Shown here: one piece after another, positions 36,756-45,253 of the stretch | How positions within the stretch are numbered: position 1 is the first letter of the stretch | How the letters are laid out: every line of letters begins with the position of its first letter | From: Bradyrhizobium sp. CB3481 | Lineage (GTDB): Bacteria; Pseudomonadota; Alphaproteobacteria; Rhizobiales; Xanthobacteraceae | Length of the DNA: 64,000 nt | Direction: 5' to 3' | Assembly: GCF_029714305.1 (NCBI RefSeq) | Contig: NZ_CP121647.1 | Location: 7,646,501-7,710,500, forward strand | Made by a program: the position numbers and the translations under genes | Notes under the pieces: model-generated | What the model was told of the DNA's origin: nothing | The model's database searches: none | Seen by the model: only the letters and a program-made list of their open reading frames with translations

Positions 36756-36835
36756 CACGAAAATTAACGGGGCATTCACCATAAATGTTCCCTCTTCGTT
36801 CGCGCCGAACGGCGAATCGGGCTACAAGTTGGGCC

Positions 36836-38044
36836 ATGAACGAAATTCTCCTGGAGATCGGCGAGCTGCCGATTCACGTTGGCGAGGCGCTCGCCGCCTT
36901 CGGCGCGCTCACGCTCGTGCTGCTGCTGGCGATCGCCAAAGTCATTGCCCGCTCGGGCCGCCGCGGCGCGGAACTGGCGATGGCGCAAGCGATTCGCGCC
37001 GACGAGCTCGAGGAGCGCCTCAGCGAGATGCTGCGGGCGCAGAGCGAATCGGCCGGCCGGGTCGATGCGATGGCGCAGGCGCTGACCGGCCGGCAGGCCG
37101 AGATGGCGCGCGCCGTCAACGAGCGGCTGGATTCGGTGACGCACCGCGTCGGCCAGTCGATGGAAGCGACCACGCGGCACACCATGGACAGCCTGCGCGT
37201 GCTGCACGAGCGGCTCGGCATCATCGACAATGCCCACAAGAACCTCACCGACCTGACCTCGCAGGTGACGACGCTGCGCGACGTGCTCGCCAACAAGCAG
37301 TCGCGCGGCGCCTTCGGCCAGGCACGGATGGAGGCGATCGTCCAGGACGGCATGCCGCAGGGCTCCTACGAGTTCCAGTACACGCTCTCATCAGGCAAGC
37401 GGCCGGACTGCGTGGTGTTCCTGCCCGACCAGCGGCCGCTCTGCATCGACGCCAAATTTCCGCTGGAGGCGATGACCGCGCTGCACGACGCGCGCACCGA
37501 CGAGGAGCGCAAATTCGCCAGCCAGCGCCTGCGCAACGACGTGATGAAGCACGTCAATGACATCGCCGAGAAATATTTGATCGCCGGGGAGACCCAGGAC
37601 ACCGCGCTGATGTTCGTGCCGTCGGAATCGGTCTATGCCGAAATTCACGACGGCTTTGACGACGTGATTCAGAAGGCCTACCGCGCCCGCGTCGTGCTGG
37701 TGTCGCCGTCGCTCTTGATGCTGGCGATCCAGGTCATGCAGCAGATCCTGAAAGACGCGCGGATGCGCGACGCCGCCGACCAGATCCGCACCGAAGTGCT
37801 CAACCTCGGCGACGATCTCGGACGCCTGCGCGAGCGTGTGCTCAAGCTGAAAAAGCATTTTGATGACGTCAACGAGGACGTGCGCCAGATCCTGATCTCG
37901 GCGGACAAGATCGAAAAGCGCGCCGGCCGCATCGAGGAGCTCGATTTCAGCAAGACCGACGCACCGGCCGAGATGCCACGCGTCGTGAAAGGCGGAACGG
38001 CCGAACTGTTCCCCGCCCCGCGCAAGCTGCAGGCTGGGGAGTGA
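36836..38044 (+). CDS. rmuC: DNA recombination protein RmuC
   Basis: The protein has 402 residues from the ATG at 36836 (NEILLEIGELPIHVGEALAA); an upstream start at 36785 is less likely. An N-terminal hydrophobic helix (FGALTLVLLLAIAKVIA) and a long coiled coil (residues 40-150) lead to a PD-(D/E)xK-like nuclease core: SSGKRPDCVVFLPDQRPLCI followed by DAKFPLEAM near 190-225. RmuC proteins limit recombination at inverted repeats. That is notable in a chromosome so rich in palindromic repeats, though any link is speculation. Confidence 0.93.
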   Translation: MNEILLEIGELPIHVGEALAAFGALTLVLLLAIAKVIARSGRRGAELAMAQAIRADELEERLSEMLRAQSESAGRVDAMAQALTGRQAEMARAVNERLDSVTHRVGQSMEATTRHTMDSLRVLHERLGIIDNAHKNLTDLTSQVTTLRDVLANKQSRGAFGQARMEAIVQDGMPQGSYEFQYTLSSGKRPDCVVFLPDQRPLCIDAKFPLEAMTALHDARTDEERKFASQRLRNDVMKHVNDIAEKYLIAGETQDTALMFVPSESVYAEIHDGFDDVIQKAYRARVVLVSPSLLMLAIQVMQQILKDARMRDAADQIRTEVLNLGDDLGRLRERVLKLKKHFDDVNEDVRQILISADKIEKRAGRIEELDFSKTDAPAEMPRVVKGGTAELFPAPRKLQAGE

Positions 38045-38075
38045 GTGACTGGTCCGGCCGAAGCCACATATTAGC

Positions 38076-38119
38076 CTGTCATCGCCCGGCTTGACCGGGC
38101 GACCCAGTATCCCAGAGGC
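38076..38119. repeat. Half of a 'CCAGTA' hairpin repeat, left of GIY-YIG gene
   Basis: CTGTCATCGCCCGGCTTGAC, CGGGCGACCCAGTATCCCAG is one arm of the composite repeat family. The matching TACTGG arm is missing; the GIY-YIG start codon comes instead, six bases later. Confidence 0.75.
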
Positions 38120-38124
38120 CGCAG

Positions 38125-38424
38125 ATGGGAGCACGCAGTTACTACGTCTACATCCTCGCCAGCCGCATCGGCGGTACACTTTACATTGGCGTGACGAACG
38201 ACTTGGTGCGGCGCGTTGGTGAGCATTGCCTTGAGCTGATGAAGGGTTTCACCAAGAAGTATGACGTGCACAAGCTGGTCTATTTTGAGCAGTTCGACGA
38301 CATCGAGAGTGCAATCAGGCGCGAGAAGCGGCTGAAGAAATGGAATCGAGCCTGGAAGGTCCGGTTGATCGAGGAACTCAATCCCAACTGGGATGACCTC
38401 TATCCAGGTATTGCCAGCCCTTGA
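38125..38424 (+). CDS. GIY-YIG nuclease family protein
   Basis: This 99-residue protein has the UPF0213-type GIY-YIG domain: YYVYILASRIGGTLYIGVTN (the YV and YIG strands), DLVRRVGEH (conserved Arg) and YFEQFDDIESAIRREKRLKK, where the Glu of the AIRREK helix is the likely metal ligand. Family members may nick or cut DNA, but most of this short class are uncharacterised. The gene is bracketed by palindromic repeats, a half element just upstream and a full one 27 bases downstream. Very similar genes recur next to such repeats in Bradyrhizobium, as I recall. Confidence 0.92.
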   Translation: MGARSYYVYILASRIGGTLYIGVTNDLVRRVGEHCLELMKGFTKKYDVHKLVYFEQFDDIESAIRREKRLKKWNRAWKVRLIEELNPNWDDLYPGIASP

Positions 38425-38450
38425 CCTCGTGAACCCAGCCAAGCTCTCCG

Positions 38451-38554
38451 CTGTCATCCCCCGCGAAGGCGGGGGACCCAGTATTCCGCGCCCCTCATTG
38501 TTGACAATTGATTTCGCGGAGTACTGGATCGTCCGCCTTCGCGGACGATGACAG
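38451..38554. repeat. Composite hairpin repeat, 'CCAGTA/TACTGG' family
   Basis: The left hairpin is CCCCCGCGAAGGCGGGGG and the right one is CGTCCGCCTTCGCGGACG, with CCAGTATTCCGC facing GCGGAGTACTGG. It lies between the GIY-YIG and permease genes. Confidence 0.85.
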
Positions 38555-38588
38555 GTCTTTTTTGGCAAAATCTGCTAACACCCCCTGC

Positions 38589-39959
38589 ATGACCGCACCC
38601 GAAGCCACTGCCCGAGCAACCGACAAGACCGAAACGACACGCACCTCCTGGCGCGAGAGCCTGGCCGTCTACCTGCAGCCACGCGTACTGATCGTGCTGA
38701 TGCTCGGCTTTTCTTCCGGCCTGCCGCTGGCGCTGTCGGGGTCGACGCTCTTGGTCTGGATGCGCGAATCCGGGGTCGATCTTGTCACCATCGGGCTGTT
38801 CGCCATGGTCGGCACTCCCTACACGCTGAAGTTCCTGTGGGCGCCGCTGGTTGATGCGCTGCATGTACCATTGTTCACGCGGGCGCTCGGTCGCCGTCGC
38901 GGCTGGCTGGTGCTTTCACAATTGCTGTTGATCGGATCGATCCTGCTGCTGGCGCTTACCGATCCTGCGCGCTCGCCGCTGTTCGTGGCGCTCGGCGCGC
39001 TGCTGGTGGCGACGATGTCGTCCACTCAGGACATCGTGGTCGATGCGTTTCGCGTCGAAAGCCTGCCCGAGAGCGAGCAGGCCGCGGGCATGGCGTCCTA
39101 TGTCGCCGCCTATCGCATCGGAATGCTGGTCTCGACTGCGGGCGCGCTGTTCATTGTGACGGGGTTCGAGAGCACCGGCATTACGCGCGGCGCCGCCTGG
39201 ATGTGGGGTTATGTGGTGATGGCCGCGCTGGTGCTGATCGGGACGATTACCGCCCTGGTCGCGACCGAGCCCGACCAATCCGCGCGCGCGGAAGCTGCGA
39301 CGCGCAGCGAAAGCGCATTCTCCCGCGTGTTGCATGCCGCGATCGGTGCGTTCTCCGAATTCCTGACCCGCCGCGATGCCTTCGCGGCGCTAGCCTTCGT
39401 GGTCCTGTTCAAGTTCACCGATGCGTTCTCCGGCACCATGACCGCGCCGTTCGTGATCGACCTCGGGTTCACGCGCAACGATTATGCCGCGATCGTCAAA
39501 GGCGTGGGGCTCGCCGCCACCCTGATCGGCGGCTTCGCGGGCGGGTTCGTGGCGCGGCGCTATTCGCTGGCCGCGAGCCTGTGGATCGGCGGCGTGCTGC
39601 AGGCAATCGCCAATCTATCGTTCTCGTGGCTGGCCTTTGTCGGCGTCAACCAGTGGGCGCTGGCGTTCGCTATCACTGCGGAGAATTTCACCAGCGCCAT
39701 CGGCACTGTGATCTTCGTCGCGTATCTGTCGGCGCTGTGTCGCAACCCGCTACATACCGCAACCCAATATGCGCTGCTGACGGCGCTCGCCGCCGTCGGG
39801 CGGACTTACCTTTCCTCCGGCGCGGGCTATGTGGCGAAGGCGACGGGGTGGCCGATGTTTTTCGTGATCTGTGTATTGGTCGCGATCCCCAGTCTGATGC
39901 TTCTGGCCTGGTTGCAGCGGCGCGGGCATTTCGAAGCGCTGGGGCCGGTGAAGGTTTAA
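38589..39959 (+). CDS. ampG: AmpG-like major facilitator permease
   Basis: The protein has 456 residues from the ATG at 38589; an in-frame ATG at 38508 lies in the repeat. It has 12-14 hydrophobic segments with the AmpG/acetyl-CoA transporter signature: GFSSGLPLALSGSTLLVWM, GTPYTLKFLWAPLVD and GALLVATMSSTQDIVVDAFR. AmpG imports anhydromuropeptides for cell-wall recycling and beta-lactamase induction. The match to the family is clear; the actual substrate is inferred. Confidence 0.88.
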   Translation: MTAPEATARATDKTETTRTSWRESLAVYLQPRVLIVLMLGFSSGLPLALSGSTLLVWMRESGVDLVTIGLFAMVGTPYTLKFLWAPLVDALHVPLFTRALGRRRGWLVLSQLLLIGSILLLALTDPARSPLFVALGALLVATMSSTQDIVVDAFRVESLPESEQAAGMASYVAAYRIGMLVSTAGALFIVTGFESTGITRGAAWMWGYVVMAALVLIGTITALVATEPDQSARAEAATRSESAFSRVLHAAIGAFSEFLTRRDAFAALAFVVLFKFTDAFSGTMTAPFVIDLGFTRNDYAAIVKGVGLAATLIGGFAGGFVARRYSLAASLWIGGVLQAIANLSFSWLAFVGVNQWALAFAITAENFTSAIGTVIFVAYLSALCRNPLHTATQYALLTALAAVGRTYLSSGAGYVAKATGWPMFFVICVLVAIPSLMLLAWLQRRGHFEALGPVKV

Positions 39960-39965
39960 GCCCCG

Positions 39966-40091
39966 ATCGTCGTCCCCCGCGAAGGCGGGGGACCCAGTAT
40001 TCCAGAGCAGTTGCGATAGAACTGATGGGCCGCGGCGTACTGGATCGCCCGGTCCCAGTGCGCAAGTGCGCACAAGGCCGGGCGACGACAG
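39966..40091. repeat. Composite hairpin repeat with extended right stem
   Basis: The left hairpin is GTCCCCCGCGAAGGCGGGGG. The right stem is CGCCCGGTCC, CAGTGCGCAAGTGCGCA, AAGGCCGGGCG, a longer nested hairpin shared with the element at 58815. CCAGTATTCC and GTACTGGATC mark the inner edges. Confidence 0.85.
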
Positions 40092-40119
40092 CGAGGTTTG
40101 TGGCAATGACGGCGGCAAC

Positions 40120-40545
40120 TCAATGCTTGGTCACCACGCTCCACTTCGTGATGACGGCTTCGCTCATCTGGCCGGCGTCCTGCGCGCAGGCGACCTCGTC
40201 GACCTTGACGGAGATTTCCTTGCCGATGAAATTTTTCAGCTGCGCGGCCTGGGCGTCGCTGGTGGTGACGAGCTGGAAGGTTTCGGGGCCGGTTTCGAGA
40301 TTGCAGAGGCCGTTCGGCGGCGGCAGGCGGCGCGGCTCGCTGGTGATCTGGTAGGTCTGGGGGCGCTTGCTCCGCTTGCTACCCTTCATGGAAGTGAGTT
40401 CGCCGGACAAGACGTCGCCGGCATTGATCGGCTTGCCGGGCTTCGGCGCGGGCTCGCTTTGCTGCGCCCATGCGGAAGGGGCGACCAGGGCTGCGGCGAT
40501 GATGAGCGCAAAGCGGGAGCGTTTGCCGAATCGTCGTTTCGTCAT
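40120..40545 (-). CDS. Exported protein of unknown function
   Basis: From the ATG at 40545 the protein has 141 residues with a clear signal peptide: KRRFGKRSRFALIIAAALVA, then PSAWAQQ (cleavage after AWA). The mature part begins with a Pro/Lys linker (EPAPKPGKP) and has two cysteines (GLCNLETG and VACAQDAGQ) that could form a disulphide. I do not recognise a family. It is encoded just downstream of recR on the same strand, but a 25-base gap and an unrelated product leave the link open. Confidence 0.75.
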   Translation of the reverse strand: MTKRRFGKRSRFALIIAAALVAPSAWAQQSEPAPKPGKPINAGDVLSGELTSMKGSKRSKRPQTYQITSEPRRLPPPNGLCNLETGPETFQLVTTSDAQAAQLKNFIGKEISVKVDEVACAQDAGQMSEAVITKWSVVTKH

Positions 40546-40570
40546 GTCGATCAGTTCCGTAAGTATAGGG

Positions 40571-41176
40571 TTAGAACAGCGTTCGCTGCCGCATCGCTGC
40601 CGATAGCGTACCTTCGTCGAGATAATCAAGCTCGCCGCCGACCGGTACGCCGTGCGCAAGCCGTGTCACCTTGACATTGGCATCCTGCAGAAGATCGGTG
40701 ATGTAGTGGGCCGTAGTTTGGCCATCAACCGTCGCATTGAGGGCCAGAACGATTTCGCTGACCTGTGGTTCATGCGCGCGGGCCACCAGCGCGTCGATGG
40801 TAAGATCCTGCGGACCGACACCGTCGAGTGGCGACAATGTGGCGCCGAGCACGTGGTAGCGGCCGTTGGTCGCATTGGCCCGTTCCAGCGCCCAGAGATC
40901 AGCGACGTCGGCGACCACGACGATGGTCGAGGGATCGCGCCGCGGATCGGTGCACACGGTGCACGGATTGTTGGTGTCGATATTGCCGCAGGTCTTGCAG
41001 ACCTGGATGCGCTCGATCGCGACTTGCAGGGCGCCGGCGAGCGGCGTCATCAGTGCCTCGCGTTTCTTGATCAGATGCAGCGCCGCGCGCCGCGCCGAGC
41101 GCGGCCCGAGTCCCGGCAGGCGTGCCAGCAGCTGGATCAGGCGTTCGATTTCAGGGCCGGCAACGCTTGCAGCCAT
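40571..41176 (-). CDS. recR: Recombination mediator protein RecR
   Basis: This 201-residue protein has the N-terminal helix-hairpin-helix [19 protein letters not shown], a C4 zinc finger ([16 protein letters not shown], residues 57-72), and a Toprim domain with the conserved Glu and Asp ([24 protein letters not shown]). RecR with RecF and RecO loads RecA on gapped DNA. It follows ybaB by three bases, completing the widely conserved dnaX-ybaB-recR operon on the minus strand. Confidence 0.97.
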   Translation of the reverse strand: MAASVAGPEIERLIQLLARLPGLGPRSARRAALHLIKKREALMTPLAGALQVAIERIQVCKTCGNIDTNNPCTVCTDPRRDPSTIVVVADVADLWALERANATNGRYHVLGATLSPLDGVGPQDLTIDALVARAHEPQVSEIVLALNATVDGQTTAHYITDLLQDANVKVTRLAHGVPVGGELDYLDEGTLSAAMRQRTLF

Positions 41177-41179
41177 TTT

Positions 41180-41503
41180 CTAGCCGAGACCAAGCAGGCC
41201 GGGCGGCAGGCCGAGCCCGCCGGTCAGCGCCTGCATCTTTTCCTGCATCGCCAATTCCGCCTTGCGCCGGGCGTCGCCATGCGCGGTCACCAGCAGATCC
41301 TCGAGCACTTCGCGCTCTTCGGCCTTCATCAGCGAGGGGTCAATCTTGACGCCCTTCACTTCCATCTTCGCGGTCATGCGCACGGCAACCAGCCCGCCGC
41401 CGGAGATGCCCTCGACCTCGACATTGCCGAGCTCTTCCTGCATCGCCTGCATTTTTGATTGCAGTTGCGCCGCCTGCTTCATCATGCCGAGAAAATCAGC
41501 CAT
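41180..41503 (-). CDS. ybaB: YbaB/EbfC nucleoid-associated protein
   Basis: This 107-residue protein starts MADFLGMMKQAAQLQSKMQA, a coiled helix, and continues with VEGISGGGLVAVRMTAKMEV and KIDPSLM, the YbaB fold. EbfC-type proteins bind DNA as dimers with tweezer-like helices. Here it sits between dnaX and recR, 24 bases after dnaX and three bases before recR. The C-terminus (LTGGLGLPPGLLGLG) is the usual glycine-rich tail. Confidence 0.96.
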   Translation of the reverse strand: MADFLGMMKQAAQLQSKMQAMQEELGNVEVEGISGGGLVAVRMTAKMEVKGVKIDPSLMKAEEREVLEDLLVTAHGDARRKAELAMQEKMQALTGGLGLPPGLLGLG

Positions 41504-41527
41504 TCATCCGTCCTCTCGAGAGTCCGA

Positions 41528-43348
41528 TCAATCGTCGTCGCTGTCGGAAGTCTCGTTCAACTCTTCAGCGTTAATATTGGATTCCGGCGGCTCGGCGGCA
41601 AGCCGGCGCACCTCGATAACCTTGGCGCCGGGAAAGCGCGACAGCACCTCCTGCACCCGCGGATCGGCCTCCGCGGCGCGGGCATGCTCGTTCCGCGCCT
41701 GCTCATTCTGCGCGCGCAGCGTCGGCTGGCCTTCCTCGTTGGAGACGATCACGGTCCAGCGCCGGCCCGTCCACAGTTCCAGCTTGCGGGAGAGGTCGTT
41801 GACCAGCCCTCGCGCCGCGACGCGTTCCAGCGCCACTTCCAACCGCCCATCCTCGAAACGGACGAGACGCATGTCGGCTTCCAGCGCCGCCTTGGTCAGG
41901 ATATCGCGCTTCTCGCCGGCGAGCGCCACCAGCTGCGGAAAGCTGTTGATCCGCAGCACGGGCGCGGCTTCGGTTTGGGCCGCCGGTGCCATTTGCGGGC
42001 GGGCGGAGGCCTCGGCGCCGGAGCGGGGCGAGCTTGGCGTACGCATGGGCGCGGCCGGCATCTGAGATACCGGCGCAGCTGGGGCGGGCCGTGACGGCGC
42101 CGCGCCGCCCGAGGCGATCTGCGTTCCGCCGCCGTTCTGGTCGAGCATCCGGATCGCCTCGTCCGGGGTCGGCAAGTCAGCGACATAGGCGATGCGGACC
42201 AGCACCATTTCGGCGGCCGCCGCCGGCCGCGTTGCGATCTGCACCTCGGCGATGCCCTTGAGCAGCATCTGCCACATCCGCGACAGCACTCGCATCGACA
42301 GTTTGGCGGCAAATTCGCGCCCGCGCACCCGCTCGGTCTCGCCGAACGCGACATTGTCGGCGGTTGCCGGGACGGCCTTCACGCGGGTGACGAAATTGAC
42401 GAATTCGGCGAGATCGGACAGCACCACGACCGGATCGGCGCCGACGTCATATTGCGAGCGGAATTCGCCAAAGGCGCTGGCGATATCGCCGCGCGCCAGA
42501 TGCTCGAACAGGTCGATCACCCGGGTGCGGTCGGCCAGCCCCAGCATCTGCCGTACCGCGTCGGCGCGGACAGTGCCCGCGGCATGGGCAATTGCCTGGT
42601 CGAACAGCGACAGCGAATCACGCACCGAACCTTCTGCGGCGCGTGCGATGATGCCAAGCGCCTCGGGCTCGACCTCGACGCCTTCCTTTTTGGCAATGTT
42701 GGAGAGATGCCCCATCAGCACGTCGGCCTCGACCCGGCGCAGGTCGAACCGCTGGCAGCGCGACAGCACCGTCACCGGGACTTTGCGGATTTCGGTGGTG
42801 GCGAACACGAATTTGGCGTGCTCGGGCGGCTCCTCCAGCGTCTTCAGGAAGGCGTTGAACGCCGCCGTCGACAGCATGTGGACTTCGTCGATGATGTAGA
42901 CCTTGTAGCGGGCGCTGGCCGGCGCATAGCGCACGCTGTCATTGATCTGACGGACGTCGTCGACGCCGGTATGCGAGGCCGCGTCCATTTCCAGGACGTC
43001 CATGTGCCGGCTTTCCATGATGGCCTGGCAGTGCACCCCGAGGTCGGGCATGTGGATGGTCGGCCCATTCACCGAACCGTCCGGCTTCTCGTAGTTGAGC
43101 GCGCGGGCAAGGATTCGCGCCGTGGTGGTTTTGCCGACGCCGCGGACGCCGGTCAGGATCCAGGCCTGCGGAATTCGCCCGGTTTCGAACGCATTCGAAA
43201 CGGTGCGGACCATGGCCTCCTGGCCGATCAGGTCGTCGAAGCTGGAGGGGCGGTATTTGCGTGCCAGCACCCGGTAGGGCTTGGCGGCCTCGTTGCCGAG
43301 ACCCAAGCCAGCTTCTGACTTGTCGGGGGGAGCGCCAGCATCACTCAT
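41528..43348 (-). CDS. dnaX: DNA polymerase III subunit gamma/tau
   Basis: The protein has 606 residues from the ATG at 43348 (SDAGAPPDKSEAGLGLG); 29 more in-frame residues upstream look non-coding. AAA+ clamp-loader motifs are LARKYRPSSFDDLIGQ, Walker A GVRGVGKTTTAR, Walker B IIDEVHML and the arginine finger LSRCQRF. Three of the four Cys of the usual zinc module are missing (see findings). Residues 375-606 form the Pro/Ala-rich tau region and a conserved C-terminal domain (FPQLVALAGEKRDILTKAAL). I saw no obvious slippery heptamer for a shorter gamma form. Confidence 0.96.
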   Translation of the reverse strand: MSDAGAPPDKSEAGLGLGNEAAKPYRVLARKYRPSSFDDLIGQEAMVRTVSNAFETGRIPQAWILTGVRGVGKTTTARILARALNYEKPDGSVNGPTIHMPDLGVHCQAIMESRHMDVLEMDAASHTGVDDVRQINDSVRYAPASARYKVYIIDEVHMLSTAAFNAFLKTLEEPPEHAKFVFATTEIRKVPVTVLSRCQRFDLRRVEADVLMGHLSNIAKKEGVEVEPEALGIIARAAEGSVRDSLSLFDQAIAHAAGTVRADAVRQMLGLADRTRVIDLFEHLARGDIASAFGEFRSQYDVGADPVVVLSDLAEFVNFVTRVKAVPATADNVAFGETERVRGREFAAKLSMRVLSRMWQMLLKGIAEVQIATRPAAAAEMVLVRIAYVADLPTPDEAIRMLDQNGGGTQIASGGAAPSRPAPAAPVSQMPAAPMRTPSSPRSGAEASARPQMAPAAQTEAAPVLRINSFPQLVALAGEKRDILTKAALEADMRLVRFEDGRLEVALERVAARGLVNDLSRKLELWTGRRWTVIVSNEEGQPTLRAQNEQARNEHARAAEADPRVQEVLSRFPGAKVIEVRRLAAEPPESNINAEELNETSDSDDD

Positions 43349-43463
43349 CGGTCGATCCGCAATTGATTGTCTCTCGGGGCCGGCTTGCGGATAGGACGCA
43401 ATCGAGCGCATGGCGGCGGACCCGGCCGCTTTCATGCGCGATTTGCTCGAAAAACAGGTAGGA

Positions 43464-43561
43464 GACTGACGAGCGACCCGATCCGGACCTCGTTAGGGCT
43501 GCTTCCTTCCGGACCTGACCCGGTTGGCGAGTGGCTCGTCCACCGCCAATCTCCCGGTCCC
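43464..43561 (-). ncRNA. ffs: Signal recognition particle RNA (4.5S)
   Basis: The minus strand contains the universal SRP helix-8 signature GTCAGGTCCGGAAGGAAGCA followed by GCCC. It is enclosed by long pairing arms (GGGACCGGGAGATTGGCG at the 5' side; GGTCGCTCGTC toward the 3' side). The length of about 97 nt and the place just upstream of dnaX match the alphaproteobacterial norm. Exact ends are approximate. Confidence 0.93.
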
Positions 43562-43624
43562 TATTTGGGGCCAAAAGGGCCGGAAAGCAAGCGGGGCTTT
43601 CCCTTGTCATACCCCCGCCTTTCC

Positions 43625-43726
43625 CTGTCATACCCCGCGAAGGCGGGGTATCCAGTACCCTGCGGCCCATCAGTAAAAAGGAAGGGCGCAGCGTACTGGA
43701 TCATCCGCTTTCGCGGATGATGACAG
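43625..43726. repeat. Composite hairpin repeat, 'CCAGTA/TACTGG' family
   Basis: The left hairpin is ACCCCGCGAAGGCGGGGT and the right one is TCATCCGCTTTCGCGGATGA, with CCAGTACCCTGCG facing CGCAGCGTACTGG. A partial extra TGTCATACCCCCGCC lies just to the left (43605-43620), as if a second arm had been added. Confidence 0.85.
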
Positions 43727-43779
43727 CTTGGTATGAAAATGCGTGAGTGCCCTCTAGAAGGCACTTTTAAAGGCCCGGC

Positions 43780-44223
43780 ATGCATCGGGCGCGGGAACCC
43801 TTGATGCCCTCTGACGCCTGGTCGCTGCACTCCCAGCTCAAGAAAGACACGATCGATATCGGCGACTTGCCGCTGTGCAAGGTGCTGGTCATCAAGGATG
43901 CGCATTACCCCTGGCTCTTGCTGGTGCCGCGCCGGGAGGGGGCGGTGGAAATCATCGACCTCGACGAGGTCGCGCAGGCGCAGCTCATGACCGAAATTGC
44001 CCGGGTGTCGCGGGCGCTCAAAGAGATCACCAAATGCGACAAGCTCAATGTCGCGGCGCTCGGCAATCTGGTGCCGCAGCTGCACGTCCACGTCATCGCG
44101 CGGCGCACCAGCGACGCGGCCTGGCCGCGCCCGGTCTGGGGCGTGATGCCGCCGCTGGCGCATGACGCCGAGGAAGTTCAGAATTTCATCAACGCGCTTC
44201 GCCGCAAGATCTGGTTGGGTTGA
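43780..44223 (+). CDS. HIT-family nucleotide hydrolase or transferase
   Basis: This 147-residue protein (or 139 from the ATG at 43804) has the histidine-triad region LVPQLHVHVIARRTSD (about residues 98-113). The first His of the usual H-x-H-x-H is Gln here, as in a known bacterial subgroup; the second and third His are kept. LCKVLVIKDAHYPWLLLVPR is the typical HIT opening. HIT proteins hydrolyse nucleotidyl phosphoramidates or dinucleoside polyphosphates. It ends four bases before nudC, another nucleotide hydrolase, so the two are probably cotranscribed. Confidence 0.88.
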   Translation: MHRAREPLMPSDAWSLHSQLKKDTIDIGDLPLCKVLVIKDAHYPWLLLVPRREGAVEIIDLDEVAQAQLMTEIARVSRALKEITKCDKLNVAALGNLVPQLHVHVIARRTSDAAWPRPVWGVMPPLAHDAEEVQNFINALRRKIWLG

Positions 44224-44227
44224 ACAG

Positions 44228-45178
44228 ATGTCCGCATTCGACAAATATCCATTAGGCAAGCCCGCCTTCGTTACCCACACGCTCGATCGGGCCGCGCATT
44301 TCCGCACCAATGACGAAAAACTGTTTGCGCTGGAAGGCCAGAGCAATGCGCGGGCCTATGTGGTCTACCGCGACTCGCTGGTCACCAAGCAGGAGGAGAG
44401 CGGCCCCCGCGCGCTGCTCTCGATCAAGGAAGCGCTCGACTACGGCGCCAATCCCGGCACGATCTTCTTAGGTTTGCGCGACGGCGCGCCGGTCTTCGGC
44501 ATGGGCATGTCGCCCAGCGCTGCGGAAAAGCTGATCGGCCGCAGCGATGTCGCGATAACGGAATTGCGCAGCATGGCGATGCAAGGCGTGCTGCCGCCGG
44601 AGCAGCTCTCGGCCATCGCGATGGCGAAATCGCTGGTGGGTTGGCACCAGCGCCATGGATATTGCGCCAATTGCGGCGCGCGCACCGCGATGAGGGAAGG
44701 CGGCTGGAAGCGCGAATGCGCCAGCTGCAAGGCCGAGCATTTTCCGCGCACCGATCCGGTCGTGATCATGTTCGTCAGCCTCGGCGACAAGGCGCTGCTC
44801 GGCCGCCAGAAGCAGTTCATGCCCGGCATGTATTCATGCCTCGCCGGCTTCGTCGAAGCCGCCGAAACGATCGAGGACGCCGTGCGCCGCGAGATTTTCG
44901 AGGAATCCGGCATCCGCGTCGGCGACGTGAACTACTACATGACGCAGCCTTGGCCCTACCCGTCGTCCCTGATGATCGGCTGCACGGCGCGCGCGATCAG
45001 CGAGGAGATCGTGGTCGATCGCACCGAACTCGAGGATGCGCGCTGGTTCGACCGCGCTGAACTCGCGCTCATGCACAAGCGCCAGCACCCCGACGGCCTG
45101 TTTGCCGCGCATCCCTTTGCCATCGCGCATCATTTGATCGGCCAATGGTTGCATGGCGACGGCAATAAGGGCGGCTAG
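44228..45178 (+). CDS. nudC: NADH pyrophosphatase / RNA decapping hydrolase NudC
   Basis: The protein has 316 residues from the ATG at 44228. The zinc ribbon is YCANCGARTAM with CASCKAEHFPR (about residues 145-173). The Nudix box is GFVEAAETIEDAVRREIFEE followed by SGI (about 208-230). SQPWPYPSSLM-type substrate-binding residues read TQPWPYPSSLMIG here. NudC hydrolyses NADH and removes NAD caps from RNA 5' ends. The N-terminal DUF-like domain (1-135) is typical. It is likely coexpressed with the HIT gene. Confidence 0.95.
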   Translation: MSAFDKYPLGKPAFVTHTLDRAAHFRTNDEKLFALEGQSNARAYVVYRDSLVTKQEESGPRALLSIKEALDYGANPGTIFLGLRDGAPVFGMGMSPSAAEKLIGRSDVAITELRSMAMQGVLPPEQLSAIAMAKSLVGWHQRHGYCANCGARTAMREGGWKRECASCKAEHFPRTDPVVIMFVSLGDKALLGRQKQFMPGMYSCLAGFVEAAETIEDAVRREIFEESGIRVGDVNYYMTQPWPYPSSLMIGCTARAISEEIVVDRTELEDARWFDRAELALMHKRQHPDGLFAAHPFAIAHHLIGQWLHGDGNKGG

Positions 45179-45253
45179 CCCGGGAACCGACATCGGCTTG
45201 CCCGATTACCCTGTTCGATTGGCTTGTTCGATGGGCTTGGGGCTTGAACGGAC

